A stretch of DNA of 64,000 nucleotides from Micromonospora inositola (GTDB lineage Bacteria > Actinomycetota > Actinomycetes > Mycobacteriales > Micromonosporaceae). The translations under genes were made by a program, and so were the position numbers. Where the stretch lies: the NCBI RefSeq assembly GCF_900090285.1, contig NZ_LT607754.1:6598001-6662000 (forward strand). The letters run 5' to 3'. This document shows, in pieces, positions 43,713 through 53,470 of the stretch; within the stretch, counting starts at the first letter, position 1; each line of letters opens with the position of its first letter. The notes below the pieces were generated by a model. The model was given only the letters and a program-made list of their open reading frames with translations, ran no database searches and had not been told where the DNA came from.

Positions 43713-44482
43713 AAGGCCACGGTGACGGCTCCGATACCGGTGATGTCGGCGGTGAAGGTTGAGTCTGGCTCGACGGTGACCATGGGTCCGAGCGCGCCGG
43801 ACAGGATGATGTCGCCGGCGCGTAGCGGTGCGCCGTAGGCGCGAGCGGTGTTGGCCAGCCAGGCGACAGCGGTCAGCGGGCTGCCCAGGCAGTCGGCGCC
43901 GGTGCCGGTCGTGGCTGGCTGTCCGTCCTTGTCCATCGTCATCGACGCTGCGGCAAGATCGAGGCCATCGAGGGAGACGTGCTGATCGCCGAGTACGAAC
44001 AGGCCCGAGGACGCGTTGTCGGCGATCGTGTCGACGATGCTGATGTCCCATCCGTCGATTCGGCTGTCCACGATCTCCAGCGCGGCGACGACGTATCCGG
44101 TGGCGGCGGCCACGTCGGCGTCGGTGATCGATTCCGAGTCGAGATCGGCGTCGAGGACGAACGCAATCTCGGCTTCGATCTTCGGCTGGAGCAGACGGGT
44201 GATGTCCACCGCTTGGTCCTGCGGGCAGGCCATGTCGTCCAGGAGCACCCCGAAGTCAGGCTGGTCGACGCCGAGTTGGGCCTGCACTTTCGGGTTGGTC
44301 AGCCCGATCTTGCGGCCGACGTTACGGGCTCCGGCGGCGGTGCGGCGGGCGATGAGCGCACTCTGCACGGCGTACGCGGTTTCGACGTCACCGACCGGCA
44401 GCACGTCCCGGACGGGCTCGCAGGGCCGACGCTCGATGGCGGCGGTTGCGAGCCGGGTGATGGCAGTGTCGACGGCGCTCAT
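43700..44482 (-). CDS. mhpD: 2-keto-4-pentenoate hydratase (copy 2)
   Basis: 260 residues. ARNVGRKIGLTNPKVQAQLG, LLQPKIEAEIAFVLDADLDS, ALEIVDSRIDGWDISIVDTI and ADNASSGLFVLGDQ match the hydratase family, as in copy 1, but the two proteins differ at many positions, so they are not a recent duplication. Last gene of operon 2, 59 bases after the aldolase gene. Adds water to 2-hydroxypenta-2,4-dienoate. Confidence 0.92.
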   Translation of the reverse strand: MSAVDTAITRLATAAIERRPCEPVRDVLPVGDVETAYAVQSALIARRTAAGARNVGRKIGLTNPKVQAQLGVDQPDFGVLLDDMACPQDQAVDITRLLQPKIEAEIAFVLDADLDSESITDADVAAATGYVVAALEIVDSRIDGWDISIVDTIADNASSGLFVLGDQHVSLDGLDLAAASMTMDKDGQPATTGTGADCLGSPLTAVAWLANTARAYGAPLRAGDIILSGALGPMVTVEPDSTFTADITGIGAVTVAFSRP

Positions 44483-44541
44483 GAGACGGACTCCAAGAGG
44501 TTCAGGATGCTGCGGGAGTGGGCTTGCGGCGCGGTCGGCCG

Positions 44542-45555
44542 TCAGCGGCCATCTCGTCGTAGGTCGAGTGCCACGTCGACGATCATGTCCTCCTGGCCAC
44601 CGACCATCTTCCGGCGGCCGACCTCGACGAGGATGCTGCGCGTATCGAGACCGTACTCGGCGGCGGCGGCTTCCGCGTGGCGAAGGAAGCTGGAGTAGAC
44701 GCCGGCATAGCCCAGTGTCAGCGTTTCGCGGTCCACCCGTACCGGGCGGTCCTGCAGCGGACGGACGATTTCGTCAGCCGCGTCCATGAGCGCGAAGAGG
44801 TGGCAGTTGTGTTCCCAGCCCTGCAGGTCCGCGACGGCGATGAAGGCTTCGATCGGGCAGTTACCCGCCCCCGCCCCCTGGCCTGCGAGCGAGGCGTCGA
44901 CGCGGAACACTCCCTCTTCGACGGCGACGACGGAGTTGGCCACGCCGAGGCCCAGGTTGTGGTGGGCATGGATACCGATCTGGGTACCTGGGTCGAGCAC
45001 GTCACGGTAGACGCGTACGCGTTCGCGGACACCATCCATGGTCAGCCGACCGCCGGAGTCGGTCACGTAGACGCAGTGGGCGCCTGCCGCCTCCATGATT
45101 TTGGCCTGTGCCGCGAGCACCTCGGGCGGCGCCATGTGCGACATCATCAGGAAGCCGGATACGTCCATGCCCAGTTCCCGCGCCGCGGCGATGTGCTGGT
45201 TGGCGATGTCGGCCTCGGTGCAGTGGGTGGCGATCCGGATCGAACGGACGCCGTAGTCCCAGGCCTTCTTCAACTCGTGAACGGTGCCGATGCCCGGAAG
45301 GAGAAGACCGGTGAGAGTGGCGTGCTCCACCACCTCGGCAGCGGCCTCGATCCACTCCCAGTCGGTGTGCGCACCGGGGCCGTAGTTGAGGCTGCTGCCG
45401 GCGAGGCCGTCCCCGTGCGAGATCTCGATCGCGGCGACGCCTGCGGCGTCGAGCGCGGCAGCGATTGTGCGAACGTGGTCAAGGGTGTACCGATGCCGAA
45501 TGGCGTGCATGCCATCGCGAAGCGTGACGTCCTGGATGTATACGCGCGCGCTCAT
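44542..45555 (-). CDS. mhpE: 4-hydroxy-2-oxovalerate aldolase (copy 2)
   Basis: 337 residues, the same length as copy 1. [75 protein letters not shown] and [19 protein letters not shown] carry the metal and Arg residues. Cleaves 4-hydroxy-2-oxovalerate to pyruvate and acetaldehyde. ATG 45555 overlaps the dehydrogenase stop (ATGA), repeating the coupling seen in operon 1. Confidence 0.95.
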   Translation of the reverse strand: MSARVYIQDVTLRDGMHAIRHRYTLDHVRTIAAALDAAGVAAIEISHGDGLAGSSLNYGPGAHTDWEWIEAAAEVVEHATLTGLLLPGIGTVHELKKAWDYGVRSIRIATHCTEADIANQHIAAARELGMDVSGFLMMSHMAPPEVLAAQAKIMEAAGAHCVYVTDSGGRLTMDGVRERVRVYRDVLDPGTQIGIHAHHNLGLGVANSVVAVEEGVFRVDASLAGQGAGAGNCPIEAFIAVADLQGWEHNCHLFALMDAADEIVRPLQDRPVRVDRETLTLGYAGVYSSFLRHAEAAAAEYGLDTRSILVEVGRRKMVGGQEDMIVDVALDLRRDGR

Positions 45556-46487
45556 CGGGCGGCCACCGCCGCTCCCAGACGCTCGCCGACCTGCCGGGCG
45601 GCCGAGGTCATGATATCGAGATTGCCCGCGTACGGCGGCAGGTAGTGCCCTGCCCCTTCGACCTCGAGGAACACGCTCACGACCCAGCGCTCCCCTCGGG
45701 GCGCTTCCGGGATGAGATCGGATTCCGGACTCCGCGCGGTGATTCTGCGGAACTGGACATCCTGCTTGAGTCGATACCCGGGAACATATGCCTTGACCTT
45801 CTCCTCCATGGCGAGGACCGCCGACGTAACCGCGTCGCGGTCGCAGTCGTCGACAATGCAGAAGACGGTGTCTCGCATGATCAGCGGTGGTTCGGCTGGA
45901 TTCAGCACGATGATCGCTTTGCCCCGCCGTACCCCGGCCACCTGCTCGATCGCCCGCGACGTGGTCTCCGTGAATTCGTCGATGTTCGCCCGGGTCCCAG
46001 GCCCGGCCGACCTCGACGAGATCGAGGCGACGATCTCGGCGTAACGTGTCGTGGCCACCGAGGCGATCGCCGCGACGATCGGGATGGTCGCCTGGCCGCC
46101 GCAGGTCACCATGTTCACGTTCCGTTGGCCGAGGTGCTCGTCCAGGTTGACCGGCGGAACCACGTACGGGCCGACTGCCGCCGGGGTCAGGTCGACGATC
46201 TTGATGTCGGTGTCACGCAGCGCAGCGTCGTTGGCCAGATGAGCCGCGGCGGAGGTCGCGTCGAAGGCCACTCGAATGTCGCCGAAATCGGGATGGTCGA
46301 GCAGGCCACGTACTCCGGTCGTGACGACCGGCACGCCGAGCCGAGCGGCCCGCGCCAGGCCGTCAGATTTCGGGTCGATGCCTACGAAGGCGCCGACCTC
46401 CAGCGTTTCCGACAGCCGCAAAATCTTGATCATCAGATCGGTGCCGATGTTTCCGGAGCCGATGATGGCGACCTTTACCTTGGACAT
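45552..46487 (-). CDS. mhpF: Acetaldehyde dehydrogenase, acylating (copy 2)
   Basis: 311 residues from ATG 46487. [19 protein letters not shown], catalytic Cys129 in [32 protein letters not shown] and [16 protein letters not shown]. It has an extra loop of about 15 residues before the C-terminal strand ([18 protein letters not shown]) that copy 1 lacks. Makes acetyl-CoA from the aldolase product. It overlaps the MhpB gene end by 13 bases. Confidence 0.95.
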   Translation of the reverse strand: MSKVKVAIIGSGNIGTDLMIKILRLSETLEVGAFVGIDPKSDGLARAARLGVPVVTTGVRGLLDHPDFGDIRVAFDATSAAAHLANDAALRDTDIKIVDLTPAAVGPYVVPPVNLDEHLGQRNVNMVTCGGQATIPIVAAIASVATTRYAEIVASISSRSAGPGTRANIDEFTETTSRAIEQVAGVRRGKAIIVLNPAEPPLIMRDTVFCIVDDCDRDAVTSAVLAMEEKVKAYVPGYRLKQDVQFRRITARSPESDLIPEAPRGERWVVSVFLEVEGAGHYLPPYAGNLDIMTSAARQVGERLGAAVAAR

Positions 46488-47434
46488 GTCTCTACTCCTG
46501 CGACGCGAGCCGTCATGACGCCGAAGCCCGCGATGAACTCCGGGATGGGTCGGTAGAACCGGTCGATGACCTCGTACGGTCCGCTCGCCGCCAGGGCGTT
46601 GAAGGCTGCGACCCACGTTCGTACCTCGTGGGCGGAGTTTCCCGCCTCGGCGGCCATCTCGGCCGGCTGGTAACCGTCGATCTTCTCCAGCTGACCGGAG
46701 GCCAGCAGGTCCATGAACGCCTCGTCCCACGACGGATTGAGGTCCATGATGTCGGCCTCTCCCGCAGCGAACCGCTTCGCCGCGTCGATGACCCGCTGCT
46801 CACGCGCCCTACGCGCTTCGTTCGTCGGCTCGGTAAGGCTCAGCAGCATCTCCCGCTGCGCGGGGTTGGCGGTGGCCCACTGCGGCACCGGCGGGTCATG
46901 CGACAGGCCGCCCGACCCGATCACTAACACCCGTTCGTCAAGGCCCCGTACGAAGTCGCCGACCGCAGCGCCCATCTGCCCGATTCGACGCATCGAGGTG
47001 AACGGACGCGCCACGCCGTTGACGAAGACCGGGACGACCCTTTTCGCGGTGATGCCGCCGAACAGGACCTCCAGCGGCTGCACCGCCCCGTGGTCGACGC
47101 GCATGCGGCGCGAAATCGCCATGTCTATGTCATGGCCCATCACGTGCGCAGCGAGCCGCTCCGCCACGTCCGTCGCGACGTCGAGCGTGGCCAGTTGGGT
47201 GCCGTAGTCGCCGACGGACTCCGCCTCGTATCCGACGCAGAACGGGGGCATGAGCTCGTAGAAGAAGCCGTTGTAGTGGTCCGGGGCGAACGACACGACG
47301 AGCGTCGGGTCGTAGTCGGCGACGAACTCCCGGACGCGCCCGAAGGCATCGTCCACCGCAGCTCTGACCTCGGCGGGCGGCTCCGCGAAGCGCAGCAACG
47401 GGCTGTGCGACATGCACACCAGCGCAACCGGCAT
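46475..47434 (-). CDS. mhpB: 2,3-dihydroxyphenylpropionate-type extradiol dioxygenase MhpB
   Basis: 319 residues from ATG 47434 (GGAG upstream). Strong MhpB pattern: [49 protein letters not shown] (His 115 equivalent), [27 protein letters not shown] (His 179 equivalent), [13 protein letters not shown] and [13 protein letters not shown]. Fe(II)-dependent meta-cleavage of a 3-substituted catechol. MhpB prefers 2,3-dihydroxyphenylpropionate or -cinnamate, so the pathway may be for a phenylpropanoid-like acid; this is inference. Confidence 0.93.
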   Translation of the reverse strand: MPVALVCMSHSPLLRFAEPPAEVRAAVDDAFGRVREFVADYDPTLVVSFAPDHYNGFFYELMPPFCVGYEAESVGDYGTQLATLDVATDVAERLAAHVMGHDIDMAISRRMRVDHGAVQPLEVLFGGITAKRVVPVFVNGVARPFTSMRRIGQMGAAVGDFVRGLDERVLVIGSGGLSHDPPVPQWATANPAQREMLLSLTEPTNEARRAREQRVIDAAKRFAAGEADIMDLNPSWDEAFMDLLASGQLEKIDGYQPAEMAAEAGNSAHEVRTWVAAFNALAASGPYEVIDRFYRPIPEFIAGFGVMTARVAGVETCPR

Positions 47435-47510
47435 GACGAACTCCAATTCTCATCGATCGGCCACCGGGGCCGCCGGCGTGAGGGGCGCCGGCTCCCAGCG
47501 GCTGTGATGC

Positions 47511-48395
47511 TCAGCGGCCGAGCAGGAAGTCCAGATGGACGCGGTTGAACTCCTCGGTCTGCTCGTACTGCGGCCAGTGGCCGGCGTTCTCGATGACGAC
47601 GAGCCGACCGTTGGGGATCAGATCGGCGATGCGGCGACCTTCGTCGACCGGGCCTGACGGGTCCCTCGTCGTCCAGATGACGAGCGCCTCCGCCTTGATC
47701 GCGCGCAGGTCGTCGTCGGTCAGCATGTTCCGTTTGCGGGTCTCCAGGTCCTGCAGCGCCATGTTGGCCTCGCAGGCCCCTTTCCAGTCCGGCTGCTGGA
47801 AGATCATCTGCCGGGTCCGAATGAGGTCGTCGGTCACCATCGACGGGTCGGCCATCAGCCACTCCAGCCGCGCCTTCACTCGCTCCCAGCTCGGGTCCAC
47901 TGCCGCCTGCATCGAGAGCGTGTAGAGCCGCTCCATGACCTTCGGGTTCGCCATAGTGCCGCCCATCGTGTTGAGCGCGATCCGCTCCACCCGGTCGGGG
48001 TACAGCTGCGCGAACCGGGCGCTGACCCATCCACCCAGCGACTCACCGCTGAGGTACGCGGTGTCGGCGCCGAGCACGTCCAGGACGTGGTTGACCTGGT
48101 CGATGTAGTGCGGGATCTCGAGCGGGTGCTTGGGGTGCGTCGAGTAGCCGTGCCCGATGAAGTCGATGGCGTAGGTGTTGAAGTGCTCGCCGTGGGCGGC
48201 AAGGTTGCGCACGTACGCCTCGGCGTGCCCGGTGATGCCGTGCATCATCAGCAGCAACGGCTTCGACTCGTCGCCGGCGTGCAGATACCGTGTCCGGTAC
48301 GGGCCGGCCTGCAGGAAGCCCTGGCTGAACTCCACCTGGTTGAGGTCCGCCCACACACTGGTGTACGGACGCTCCGCAGTCTGCTGCTCGGTCAC
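47511..48395 (-). CDS. Alpha/beta-hydrolase, meta-cleavage-product C-C hydrolase (operon 2)
   Basis: 294 residues from GTG 48395. LLLMMHGITGHAEAYVRNLA, nucleophile Ser119 in YLSGESLGGWVSARF, VIWTTRDPSGPVDEGRRI (acid) and VIENAGHWPQYEQTEEFNRV (base). It shares the HGxxGHAEAYVRN start with the hydrolase half of the MFS fusion in operon 1. Expected to hydrolyse the MhpB ring-opened product to 2-hydroxypentadienoate and a dicarboxylate. The start overlaps the ferredoxin stop by 4 bases (GTGA). Confidence 0.9.
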   Translation of the reverse strand: MTEQQTAERPYTSVWADLNQVEFSQGFLQAGPYRTRYLHAGDESKPLLLMMHGITGHAEAYVRNLAAHGEHFNTYAIDFIGHGYSTHPKHPLEIPHYIDQVNHVLDVLGADTAYLSGESLGGWVSARFAQLYPDRVERIALNTMGGTMANPKVMERLYTLSMQAAVDPSWERVKARLEWLMADPSMVTDDLIRTRQMIFQQPDWKGACEANMALQDLETRKRNMLTDDDLRAIKAEALVIWTTRDPSGPVDEGRRIADLIPNGRLVVIENAGHWPQYEQTEEFNRVHLDFLLGR

Positions 48396-48592
48396 TTCAC
48401 GGTCTCCTCTTCGATGGTGAGAGCCTTCACCGGGCACTGGCGGGCACCGCGGCGCGCTGCCGCCTGGTGCTCCGGGCTCGGGTTGGGCTCGAGGACCTTG
48501 ACGAACGACCCCTCCAGGTCGTAGACGTCGGGCGCGGCGGCGACGCAGTTGGCGTACGCCAGGCACTTGCCCAGGTCGGCCTTGATGTGCAT
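48392..48592 (-). CDS. [3Fe-4S] ferredoxin
   Basis: 66 residues. Three cluster cysteines C10, C16 and C53 (KCLAYANC and RQCPVKAL), the arrangement of actinomycete P450-type ferredoxins. It carries electrons to the Rieske dioxygenase of operon 2. The nearest reductase gene is 65 bases upstream. Rieske dioxygenases more often use a [2Fe-2S] Rieske or plant-type ferredoxin, so a 3Fe-4S carrier is a notable choice. Confidence 0.9.
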   Translation of the reverse strand: MHIKADLGKCLAYANCVAAAPDVYDLEGSFVKVLEPNPSPEHQAAARRGARQCPVKALTIEEETVK

Positions 48593-48656
48593 TGCGGGTC
48601 ACTCCAGTTCGGACGGATGCCGGGTGGGTAGTCGTCGGGCTCGGTCACGCTGACTT

Positions 48657-49889
48657 TCAGCTGGCCAACGGCAGGTTGGTCTCGAGTTCGCGCAGCGCCG
48701 CGTCGGTGATGTGCGCCTCGCCGACGAGGTTCCGCCGAATCCTGACCAGACACTCGACGGCGTTGAAGCCGACCAGGGCAGTGACGCTCTCGCCCCTGCG
48801 GTACGCGTACAGCCGCCGATTGTGGTCGGAGGAGCTCCAGACCTCGCTCACCTCGTCCGTGCCGAGCGGCGAACCGACGATCTCCAGGCGGGCGCCGAAC
48901 TGGTCGGACCACACGTACGGGACCGCCCGGAAGGGGCGAGCCGAGGTTCGGCCGGCGAGCAGGCCGGCGGCGGCCACCTCGCCCTGGGCCGCCGCGTTGG
49001 TCCAGTGCTCGATGCGCCGCTGCAGCGACCCGTTCGTGTCCTCGATCCTCGCGACGTCGCCGGCTGCCACGACGTGGTCGGTGACAAAGAGCTTCTCGTC
49101 GCAGACCAGACCATCCTCGATCCGCAGGCCGGACGATTCGAGCCACTCGACGTTGGGCTGAGCGCCGACCGATACCAGGACGTGGTCGAAGGACAGCCGC
49201 GAGCCGTCCATGAGGTGGATCTCGACAGCGCCGTCCCTGCCGTCCCCGATCCTGATGTCCTTGACCGCTGCCTCGGAATGCAGCTCCACCTGGTGACTGC
49301 GCTGCATGTCGGCAAGCTGTCGGCCGACGAGGTCACCGAGCACCCTGGACATCGGCAGCGGGTCGCGCTCGAGCACGGTGACAGCGGCCCCGAGCACGGC
49401 CGCTGTGGAGGCCACCTCACAGCCGATGAAGCCGCCGCCGACGATACCGAGGCGCACACCCGGACCGAGCACGGCGCGAAGCCGCGCGGCGTCCGCCGCG
49501 GTGCGCAGGACGTGGATGTGACGGTCGAGCGGTTCGGACAGGCCGGGCAGGAGACGCGGCCGCGCCCCCGTGGCCACGATGCACCCGTCGAACGGGATGG
49601 ACTCGCCACCGGCGACGTGGAGAATCCGGCCAGCCGCATCAAGGCCGATCGCGCGGCAACCGAGCCGAACGTCGATGTCCAGTCCGCGCAGCTCGTCTTC
49701 GGTCAGGAGGCTGATCTCGTCACGCGTGAACTGCCCCTGCAGGTACTGCTTGGACAGGGGTGGGCGGTCGTACGCGCACTCCTGCTCATCACTGAGCAGG
49801 ACGACCGCGCCGTCGAACCCGTCCGAGCGCAGCTGCTCCGCCGCGCGCGTGCCGGCCAACGACGCGCCGACGATCACGACGTTCTGCAT
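48657..49889 (-). CDS. FAD-dependent ferredoxin reductase (BphA4-type)
   Basis: 410 residues. VVIVGASLAGTRAAEQLRSD (FAD), AYDRPPLSKQYLQG, LGIVGGGFIGCEVASTAAVL (NAD), VCDEKLFVTDHVVAAGDVAR and IEHWTNAAAQGEVAAAGLLA are the oxygenase-coupled NADH-ferredoxin reductase signatures. It passes electrons to the 3Fe-4S ferredoxin. It sits between the SDR and ferredoxin genes in the operon. A second copy of this family lies outside the operon at 59.1 kb. Confidence 0.92.
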   Translation of the reverse strand: MQNVVIVGASLAGTRAAEQLRSDGFDGAVVLLSDEQECAYDRPPLSKQYLQGQFTRDEISLLTEDELRGLDIDVRLGCRAIGLDAAGRILHVAGGESIPFDGCIVATGARPRLLPGLSEPLDRHIHVLRTAADAARLRAVLGPGVRLGIVGGGFIGCEVASTAAVLGAAVTVLERDPLPMSRVLGDLVGRQLADMQRSHQVELHSEAAVKDIRIGDGRDGAVEIHLMDGSRLSFDHVLVSVGAQPNVEWLESSGLRIEDGLVCDEKLFVTDHVVAAGDVARIEDTNGSLQRRIEHWTNAAAQGEVAAAGLLAGRTSARPFRAVPYVWSDQFGARLEIVGSPLGTDEVSEVWSSSDHNRRLYAYRRGESVTALVGFNAVECLVRIRRNLVGEAHITDAALRELETNLPLAS

Positions 49890-49940
49890 GTTCTCCCCTT
49901 CGAGGCGCAGATCTGGGGTGGTGTCGCTCGCACGGTCGGC

Positions 49941-50639
49941 TCACCACTCGTACGGCAGCAGGCCGACCGGGACGACCGCGCCCGAGAGCATCGGGTCCTC
50001 GGCGACGCGCACGACAGAAGACGCCACCTCGGCCGGCTTCAGAACGAGCTGGGTGACGTTCCTGGGTGACCTGCCTCCGGACGACGAAGGACGGCGCACC
50101 TGCTGAAGCATGGGCGTATCCGTCGTGCCCGGCAAGACCGCGTTGACCCGGATGCCATGCTCGGCAAGCTCCAGCGCGGCGACCTTCGTCAACGTGACCA
50201 GGCCGGCCTTGGACGCGCCATACGCGGCCAGGTGCCGCTTCCCGTACGCCGCAGCCGAGCAGACGTTCACGATCGACCCACCGGCGTCCATCGCCGAGGC
50301 GGCAGCCTGAAGCAGCACGAACGCCGCGGTCAGATTGACGTCGACAGCGGCCCGGAAGCCCTCGACGGTCTGGTCCAGGACGGGAGCTTCCGGACGGATG
50401 GCGGCACAGTTGACGAGCAACCGCAGATCGGGCGTTGACGACACAAGTTCGCGGCACCGCCCCTCGTCGCGAGCATCAGCCTCCACCGGCAGAAACCGGG
50501 GATCGTCATGCTTTCTGTCGAAATGCAGGTCGATCGCTGTTACGGCGTAGCCGCGCTCGAGCAGGCTCGCGACGACGGCGGCGCCGATGCCGGCGCCACC
50601 GCCTGTGACGATCGCCGACCTCTGACCCGTGTCGTTCAC
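49941..50639 (-). CDS. SDR, probable cis-dihydrodiol dehydrogenase (operon 2)
   Basis: 232 residues from GTG 50639. SAIVTGGGAGIGAAVVASLL, LLVNCAAIRPEAPVLDQTVE (NNAG position is NCAA), VCSAAAYG with Ser, catalytic YGASKAGLVTLTKVAALEL and GIRVNAVLPGTTDTPM. The catalytic Tyr and Lys are present. Converts the dioxygenase product cis-diol to a catechol. Its start overlaps the Rieske alpha stop by 4 bases. Confidence 0.9.
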   Translation of the reverse strand: MNDTGQRSAIVTGGGAGIGAAVVASLLERGYAVTAIDLHFDRKHDDPRFLPVEADARDEGRCRELVSSTPDLRLLVNCAAIRPEAPVLDQTVEGFRAAVDVNLTAAFVLLQAAASAMDAGGSIVNVCSAAAYGKRHLAAYGASKAGLVTLTKVAALELAEHGIRVNAVLPGTTDTPMLQQVRRPSSSGGRSPRNVTQLVLKPAEVASSVVRVAEDPMLSGAVVPVGLLPYEW

Positions 50640-52057
50640 GCCACGACGTCCGGCTTCTTCACCGAGCACGGATCCATCAGGCTCGCCCAGCTCTGGCCTT
50701 CGGCGAAACGCAGCCAACGACGGTAGAAGTTGCGCGCGTTCTCCTCCGTCGACCAGTGCACCGACTCGACAGTGCCCTCGATCGGGCCGTCCTGGCTGTG
50801 CCCGAGGCCCTGCGCGTAGTTGTAGTCGTAGCGGCGTGCGACGGCTCCCCGGCTGGCGTCCGTGGCGTAGTCCCAGTTCTCCATGTCGTCCTGCTCGGTG
50901 AGACCTGCGGGACCGGAGTAGCGCATGTAGTAGCCACGCAGCCAATCACGGGCGTCGGGTCGCGCGTCCTTGTCGACGATGAACCAGCGCCACAGCTCCG
51001 TCTCGTTCGGGGAGATGGGGTGCGCGACCAGGATGGTGCGCGGGAAGCCGAGCGAATGGAAGGACATCGACGGGAACAGGGTCGCCGGACCGTGGCCGCC
51101 CACGTGCTGCCCATTGGCCTTGCGGATCTCAACCTTCTTCGCGAACAGGTCGGCGAAGTACTCCGTCAGCTCCGGGTGATCGGCGAACGTGGGCGGTACC
51201 CGCTGCTCGATCGCGGAGTCCGTCGCGCCGTGACCGAGCAGGTAGAACGACGTCGAGTGCTGTATGGCGCGTCGCTTGGCCAGCGCCTCAGGGCTGGTGC
51301 CGTGCCGGCTGGAGTTGGCACCCGCCGGGCCGATGCCGGCCGCCTCGACACTGGCGTGGGTGGTCGCCGCGTGGTACATGTCACCGAGGAAGTTCTCCGC
51401 GACGAACTTCCAGTTCGCCTTGACCCGCCACTTGAGTACGCCGCCGAATGCCTCGGTCCCCGCCGGCACGCCGGCGAGGGTGTCGGCCAGGTTGTCGATC
51501 CACAGCATGAAGCCGCCGACGTAGTCCTCGAACGCAGGGGCGTCGTCGTCCCAGGTGGCGAAGATCAGGCCCTTGTAGTTCACGGTGCGGCTGACTCGCA
51601 CCAGGCCCCAGTTCTCACGGCGCAGCTTGCCGCCGTAGGCGTTGTGGAACTGCGGTACGCCGAACAGCTCGCCCGGTGTGGACACGAGCTCGCCGTCCAC
51701 GGAGTAGGACCAACCGTGGTAGGGGCAGGTGAACTGCAAAGTGTTTCCCGAGTCGTACCGGCAGACCTTCATGCCGCGGTGCCGGCAGGAGTTCAGCAGG
51801 ACGTGGATCTCACCCTCGCTGTCGCGCGTCAGCAGCACCGGGTCGGAGCCCATACGCGAGGCGAAGTAGTCGCCCGGCTCCGGGATCTGCGACTCGTGGC
51901 CGATGAACAACCATGCCCGCGCGAAGAGGTTGTCCATTTCGGCCCGGAAGATCTGCTCGTTGATGAAGATCTCGCGGCTGATCGTGCCGGCGTCGACGTC
52001 GACCAGCGCGGAGAGTTCGAGTGGCTCACGGTCCCGCGCGCCTGCAGAGGGTTTCAT
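50636..52057 (-). CDS. Rieske dioxygenase alpha subunit (operon 2)
   Basis: 473 residues from ATG 52057 (GTG 52066 is an alternative). Rieske ligands C91 and H93 (SCRHRG) and C111 and H114 (CPYHGW). Iron site D226, H229 and H234 in DMYHAATTH. The sequence pattern (ENFLGDMYHAATTHASV, QHVGGHGPATLFPSMSFH) is the large-substrate hydroxylase branch close to biphenyl/3-phenylpropionate-type dioxygenases. It differs clearly from the alpha subunit of operon 1, so two substrates are likely. Confidence 0.94.
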   Translation of the reverse strand: MKPSAGARDREPLELSALVDVDAGTISREIFINEQIFRAEMDNLFARAWLFIGHESQIPEPGDYFASRMGSDPVLLTRDSEGEIHVLLNSCRHRGMKVCRYDSGNTLQFTCPYHGWSYSVDGELVSTPGELFGVPQFHNAYGGKLRRENWGLVRVSRTVNYKGLIFATWDDDAPAFEDYVGGFMLWIDNLADTLAGVPAGTEAFGGVLKWRVKANWKFVAENFLGDMYHAATTHASVEAAGIGPAGANSSRHGTSPEALAKRRAIQHSTSFYLLGHGATDSAIEQRVPPTFADHPELTEYFADLFAKKVEIRKANGQHVGGHGPATLFPSMSFHSLGFPRTILVAHPISPNETELWRWFIVDKDARPDARDWLRGYYMRYSGPAGLTEQDDMENWDYATDASRGAVARRYDYNYAQGLGHSQDGPIEGTVESVHWSTEENARNFYRRWLRFAEGQSWASLMDPCSVKKPDVVA

Positions 52058-52104
52058 TGCCACCACTTTCCGAAAGGAGATAGCTACTTCAGTTGCGAGG
52101 AGGG

Positions 52105-52620
52105 TCAGAAGAAGACGGTCAGGTTCTTGGCCAGCAGGACGCTCTGGTCCAACAGGATGAGCCGCTTGCGCAGCAACCAGCCGTCACCGTGGCGGACAAG
52201 CGTGTCTCTACGCCGGCCGATCAAGGTGTCCGACTCGACGTCCATCCGGTTGCGGTACACCAGGAATCGGCAGCTGACTTCGACCACATCGGCGGTGACG
52301 TCCACCAGGCGGATGTTCGTGACCAGGTGCGAGACCCGCGAGACGGGCTCCTCGGCCCAGTGCTCGCCGGTCTGCAGTTGGTAAACGCGCTTGGTCAGGG
52401 TCTCCTTGCCCTCGTCGAACCACAGGATGTCCTGTCCGGGGCGGGTGAAGTCACGGCTACCGTCCTGCGAGTGGACGTTGCGGCGCAACGGCATCGAGTA
52501 CTCGAGGTCGTCGTGCAGCAACTCCAGCCACTCGGAGAACCGGCGATCGTCGAGCAGGTCGGCCTCGAGGTAGAACCACTCCTCGACCTGCCGCAGCAGC
52601 CTCATGCGTTCGGCGTCCAT
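52105..52620 (-). CDS. Rieske dioxygenase beta subunit (operon 2)
   Basis: 171 residues. RQVEEWFYLEADLLDDRRFS, WLELLHDDLEYSMPLRRNVH, RVSHLVTNIRLVDVTADVVE and RRRDTLVRHGDGWLLRKRLI give the NTF2-like small subunit. It precedes the alpha gene, the reverse of operon 1, where alpha comes first. Seven bases after the amidohydrolase stop. Confidence 0.92.
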   Translation of the reverse strand: MDAERMRLLRQVEEWFYLEADLLDDRRFSEWLELLHDDLEYSMPLRRNVHSQDGSRDFTRPGQDILWFDEGKETLTKRVYQLQTGEHWAEEPVSRVSHLVTNIRLVDVTADVVEVSCRFLVYRNRMDVESDTLIGRRRDTLVRHGDGWLLRKRLILLDQSVLLAKNLTVFF

Positions 52621-52627
52621 GGCTTCG

Positions 52628-53470
52628 TCATCCCTCCTTCTCCGTCAGGCGGAAAAGCCGCGCGGCGTTCCCGTACGTGATCTGCGCTTTGTCGGCGTCG
52701 GTGAGGTCCTTGGAGGAGCTCACCTCCATCAGGCCGACTGGGTAGTTCCACATGCGCGGCGTGGTGTACAGGTCGGTGCCGAACAGGACCCGCTCGGCAC
52801 CGAAGCTCGCCACGACCGAGTCGATGACCCGGGCCAGGCCGAAGCAGCCGGCCGTGTCGATGAGGACGTTCGGGCAGCGCTCAAGCGTGAGGTGCAGCGC
52901 TCGCGACTGGGCGAAGCCGCTGAGCGCGTCCAGCCCAAGGAAGGTCACCTCCGGGTGCGCGGTAGCCAGTCGCTCCAGCGCGTCCGGGTTCTCCATCGTC
53001 GAGTCGGCGAATAGGTGGACGGCCGCGACGAGCCCCAGCTCGGCGCAGACGTCGAGGACGGCGTGCATACGCCGGTCATCCGCCATCAACCCCTGATAGC
53101 GGTGATGCCAGTTGATGCCCGCCAGCCCCAGCTCGGCACCGAGCCGTCGGGCCTCGGCTACCGCGTTCGCCGTGCCGGCGACCAGATCAACCGCGCCGAA
53201 GGCGACCGGGAAGACATCCGCGCGCTGCCTGCGGTACGCGGCGATGCGGTCGTTCAGGTCGACGGTGTCCCGCCAGCCGTTGGGCCGCTCGTACTGCAGG
53301 CTCGGCGACAAGCAGCCGAAATCGATCCCGGCTTCCTTCATCATGCCGATGCGGGTGTCCAGGTCGCTGGCGCTGCCGCCATGCTCCTCGGCGACGGCGA
53401 TCGCACCGACGTGCTGGTGGACGTCAAAGACGAGTTCCGGAACCTCGAATGTGATCGTCTTGGTGTTCAC
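52628..53470 (-). CDS. Amidohydrolase-family (amidohydrolase_2) enzyme
   Basis: 280 residues from GTG 53470. TIM-barrel metal site: FDVHQHVGAI (HxH), GINWHHRYQGL, AVHLFADSTMENPDALER, and VLFGTDLYTTPRMW (Asp). The family hydrolyses C-N bonds or decarboxylates aromatic acids (ACMSD/LigJ/LigW-like). In this operon a decarboxylase or a lactone/side-chain hydrolase would make chemical sense; which is undecided. It overlaps the LivF stop by 4 bases (GTGA), so it is fully integrated into the transport-plus-oxidation unit. Confidence 0.85.
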   Translation of the reverse strand: MNTKTITFEVPELVFDVHQHVGAIAVAEEHGGSASDLDTRIGMMKEAGIDFGCLSPSLQYERPNGWRDTVDLNDRIAAYRRQRADVFPVAFGAVDLVAGTANAVAEARRLGAELGLAGINWHHRYQGLMADDRRMHAVLDVCAELGLVAAVHLFADSTMENPDALERLATAHPEVTFLGLDALSGFAQSRALHLTLERCPNVLIDTAGCFGLARVIDSVVASFGAERVLFGTDLYTTPRMWNYPVGLMEVSSSKDLTDADKAQITYGNAARLFRLTEKEG

